DNA of 41,202 nt, taken from contig JAICEO010000002.1 in NCBI GenBank assembly GCA_025924135.1, positions 1 through 41,202 of the forward strand, given 5' to 3'. Position numbers and translations under genes: made by a program. The stretch is from Nitrososphaeraceae archaeon. GTDB lineage: Archaea > Thermoproteota > Nitrososphaeria > Nitrososphaerales > Nitrososphaeraceae. Positions 38,382 through 41,202 of the stretch are shown in pieces; positions within the stretch are counted from its first letter, which is position 1, and every line of letters begins with the position of its first letter. The notes beneath the pieces were generated by a model. That model was not told where the DNA came from, did no database searches, and worked only from the letters and a program-made list of their open reading frames with translations.

Positions 38382-39995
38382 TCAAAGATATTTTTCAATT
38401 GTCTCAGAGGTTCGATCAATTCCTAAATCAACCAAATAATTGCCAAGTTTTGGTCCACGATCAGAATTTATGAGTATTTGGTAAAGTAGACGAAAGAAAT
38501 TTTTTGGAGGTATTCCATGTTTTTTTGAAGTTTCATAAATTAATGTTTGGATATCATTTGCCATGTTACGATCTTCTTGCTTTATTAAATATGATCTTAG
38601 AGTTGTTACTAAGTCTCTTAATGCTTTCTGTTGTTGTATATCCAATGTTATAGCATGACTGTCTTCATTTGCTAAAATATCATTTGACCAATTACGAGCT
38701 AGTTCAATTTTCTCTATTATATCATTGGATTTTTCACTAATTAGTTTGTATTTTTGAAGTCTTTCATAAACCTTATCAATTTGATCTTTTCCTTCAAAAA
38801 ACGAGGTTTGTTGGACAAGTAATCTATAGGGTATATGATGAGAATTAGTTTTCGGTGGATTAAGATGATTAATATACTCATAAATTCCGCGTACCTTAAT
38901 CATTTTTGATTGATTTGATTCTTTTATTTTCCCAAAATACAAATCTTCATAAAGATCATATTCATCCATTAATGAAGGTATATCATCTATTCCTATATGC
39001 CTTGTTCCAGTTATTCTTTTGAACAATAGTAAAAGTAGGGATTGGGGTGTACCATATTTCATCCACTTTTGAGGCGTTAGAACATTCCCTGCAGATTTAC
39101 TTATTTTTTTGCCTCCTTTGTCTAGAAACATTTCATATTTTATATGTAAAGGGTGAGGAAAGTTTAATATTTCTTCACAGATCCAATCATTTATTTTGAC
39201 AGAATCCATAATATCTTTACCGTATGCTTCAAATCGAATATCGAATATTTTCCAGCGTGCAGCAAATTCAACCTTCCAAGCAAGTTTTCCTTCAGCCTTT
39301 CCAATATTAGCTTCTCCCTTATAGCCACATCCTATAATGTCTTTATTCCCTATCTTAATTCCAGAACATTCATATAATACTTTCTTATTTTTAGTCAAAT
39401 ATTTATATGCATGAGCTACATAAAGTTTTCCACAGTTTTTACAAATAGGAAAATAAGGTAATGTCTTTAGGAACTTATTTTGGCCCACAAATTCTGAAAT
39501 TTTTTGTCCTAAATATTCACTTTTTGTAAGAATTTGATCAATTACATCAATCAGTATACCACTTTTATACACCTCAGTAGCACTCTTAAATATGTATTTA
39601 ATATTTACACGATCCAATCCATCAAGAAGTAAACTACTCATGTGAGAACCATATGAATTATGACAGTCTCCGAATGGGTCTTGAATATGTGAAACAGGTT
39701 TAGCAATATGATCGTTGAGCCATGAAGGAAAACCAGCAGGTATCTTTCTTAATCCATCCATATCATCAGAATAAGCGATTAATTCTGAAGCATATCCTAA
39801 ATTCTTTAAAGCTAATGTAATACCATAAGCTCTCACTGCGTCACCCATACTTCCTATATGTGGTATTCCAGAAGCTCCTAATCCACTTTCTACTTTTATT
39901 GAATCGATATTACGATTTAATTTTTTTTCCCTCAAGATTAGCGTATTCGCTACTTTATCTATCCAAGTTCCTTTACCAATAATATTTTCTATCAT
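38382..39995 (-). CDS. lysS: class I lysyl-tRNA synthetase
   Basis: SGIPHIGSMGD (HIGH-like), KISKSAGNV (KMSKS-like), YSDDMDGLRKIP. Confidence 0.95.
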   Translation of the reverse strand: MIENIIGKGTWIDKVANTLILREKKLNRNIDSIKVESGLGASGIPHIGSMGDAVRAYGITLALKNLGYASELIAYSDDMDGLRKIPAGFPSWLNDHIAKPVSHIQDPFGDCHNSYGSHMSSLLLDGLDRVNIKYIFKSATEVYKSGILIDVIDQILTKSEYLGQKISEFVGQNKFLKTLPYFPICKNCGKLYVAHAYKYLTKNKKVLYECSGIKIGNKDIIGCGYKGEANIGKAEGKLAWKVEFAARWKIFDIRFEAYGKDIMDSVKINDWICEEILNFPHPLHIKYEMFLDKGGKKISKSAGNVLTPQKWMKYGTPQSLLLLLFKRITGTRHIGIDDIPSLMDEYDLYEDLYFGKIKESNQSKMIKVRGIYEYINHLNPPKTNSHHIPYRLLVQQTSFFEGKDQIDKVYERLQKYKLISEKSNDIIEKIELARNWSNDILANEDSHAITLDIQQQKALRDLVTTLRSYLIKQEDRNMANDIQTLIYETSKKHGIPPKNFFRLLYQILINSDRGPKLGNYLVDLGIDRTSETIEKYL

Positions 39996-40620
39996 ATTCT
40001 AATACCATATTATTATTTAACAAAGTTAATTTGTTATATTACTAAATAATTCTTCTACTAATAATCCTATTGTATACACATTCAAAATTTAACAATATAA
40101 TATCAATAAAACAATAATATTCGTCAATAATACAAAGAATAATTAAATTGACTTATTTTTATTCTGATATAATTGTGTTATCATTCCTATTTTTTGCATA
40201 AGGATCTAATGAGCTGAATGAATAATAGCCATATTGACAATAAAGAGATTTAGAATGGAGAATAAATTTGCAGTAGTATTTAGCAAATAGAGAATTGTTA
40301 TATTTTATCAATAGGATATTTTTTTAATTTCTTTTATTTGGATTCTTATTATTATTGTAGAAGATATTTTGGAAGAACATAAAGGTTAAAAAAATAGTCA
40401 TAAACTATATTCTCCTAAAAATAAGTAAAATATGTAGCTTCAATATCTCAGATTTTTTATATTATAAATAGTGGGAATATAACATCTTATTACTTCGTTG
40501 ATATCTAAATCTAATCTATTAAGATTAAAGTCACTCAGAGTACTGTATTGGTATGATTCAATAGCCTCTTTTATATGATTATAATTTTAAACTATCTAGG
40601 ATTTATTAATATGAATTTAG

Positions 40621-41202
40621 TTATCTCAATTGCTTTGTAACATATGGACCGTTTTGAATATATCCTAATTTACGATAATAAGCGCGAGTACCAATGGCAC
40701 TGATAACAGAAAGTGAATCTACTTGAAATTCATCTTTCGATATTTTCTCTGCTTCTTTCATTAAACGCAAACCAAGACCAGCATGTTGGAATGATAAAGC
40801 CCCTTTTTTTTGTCCAACATCTACTACTTGTCCATATACATGTAATTCTCTAATGATAGCAGAAGTTCTATTATTAGTAGCAAGTAATTCCTTTCTATGG
40901 GATACCGGAATATTTCTCAATCTCAGAAAGCCAAACAATAAATTTTTATCTTTATTTTCCATAGACAAAAAAACTTCTTGTCCTTCTGATGCAAGGTAAT
41001 CAATCCTATTAAGTGTTATTTCATCCTGATTAAAATACTCAAGTTTTTGGAGCCCTACTTCCCTACATCTTATGCAATTACATTTCAAACCAAAATCTTT
41101 CAATTTTTTTATAGCTATTTGGCGTATATTTCCCTGTTTTGATCCTGCGATAATATCAGAAGGTTCAATTTCTCTTTGGATTCTCATGATTCTAACCCAA
41201 GG
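40621..41202 (-). CDS. elp3: Elp3 family tRNA U34 modification enzyme, C-terminal acetyltransferase part, 5' truncated by window edge
   Basis: Frame stays open to base 41202 (PWVRIMRIQREIEPSDI...KCNCIRCREVG...IRELHVYGQ...HAGLGLRLMKEAEKI...YYRKLGY); the listed ATG at 41187 is internal. Confidence 0.88.
   Translation of the reverse strand, partial: PWVRIMRIQREIEPSDIIAGSKQGNIRQIAIKKLKDFGLKCNCIRCREVGLQKLEYFNQDEITLNRIDYLASEGQEVFLSMENKDKNLLFGFLRLRNIPVSHRKELLATNNRTSAIIRELHVYGQVVDVGQKKGALSFQHAGLGLRLMKEAEKISKDEFQVDSLSVISAIGTRAYYRKLGYIQNGPYVTKQLR

Noticed and set aside
1-41202. CRISPR array, transposase, integrase or toxin-antitoxin genes
   Set aside because: Looked for regularly spaced repeats and signature motifs; none found. 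The three-copy repeat is too widely spaced to be CRISPR.

Overview
41.2-kb AT-rich archaeal chromosome window. The gene content (class I LysRS, ribosomal L40e and S17e, KEOPS Cgi121, archaeal ADH-synthase/DHQS-II shikimate route, archaeal GHMP shikimate kinase, PhaC/PhaE) fits an ammonia-oxidising Nitrososphaeria archaeon, perhaps Nitrosocosmicus-like; the taxonomy is inferred. The right half (16.6-41.2 kb) is mostly housekeeping: nitroreductase, COG1325-like RNA-binding protein, P-loop kinase, L40e, radical SAM protein, TauE, homoserine dehydrogenase, EndA, S17e, MoaD-like/Cgi121, a near-complete shikimate/tyrosine cluster, NadE, PurM, LysRS and the Elp3 C-terminus. The left part holds a PHA synthase locus with a candidate phasin, PRC-barrel-like proteins, a KGG stress protein and a MEDS/DcmR-like protein. 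The most unusual stretch is the gene-poor zone at about 9.3-16.6 kb. It contains three small minus-strand reading frames, two with signal peptides, each split by the same kind of event: a one-base -1 frame change at an A-run. It also contains a TGA-interrupted membrane micro-ORF, a decayed ORF, a dispersed ~37-nt repeat in three copies, a DUF5678-like/retropepsin-like pair, twin RNA-like hairpins, and a tRNA-Arg(CCT) whose D-loop carries about 14 extra nt. All calls come from reading the sequence and the supplied ORF track; no database search was run.
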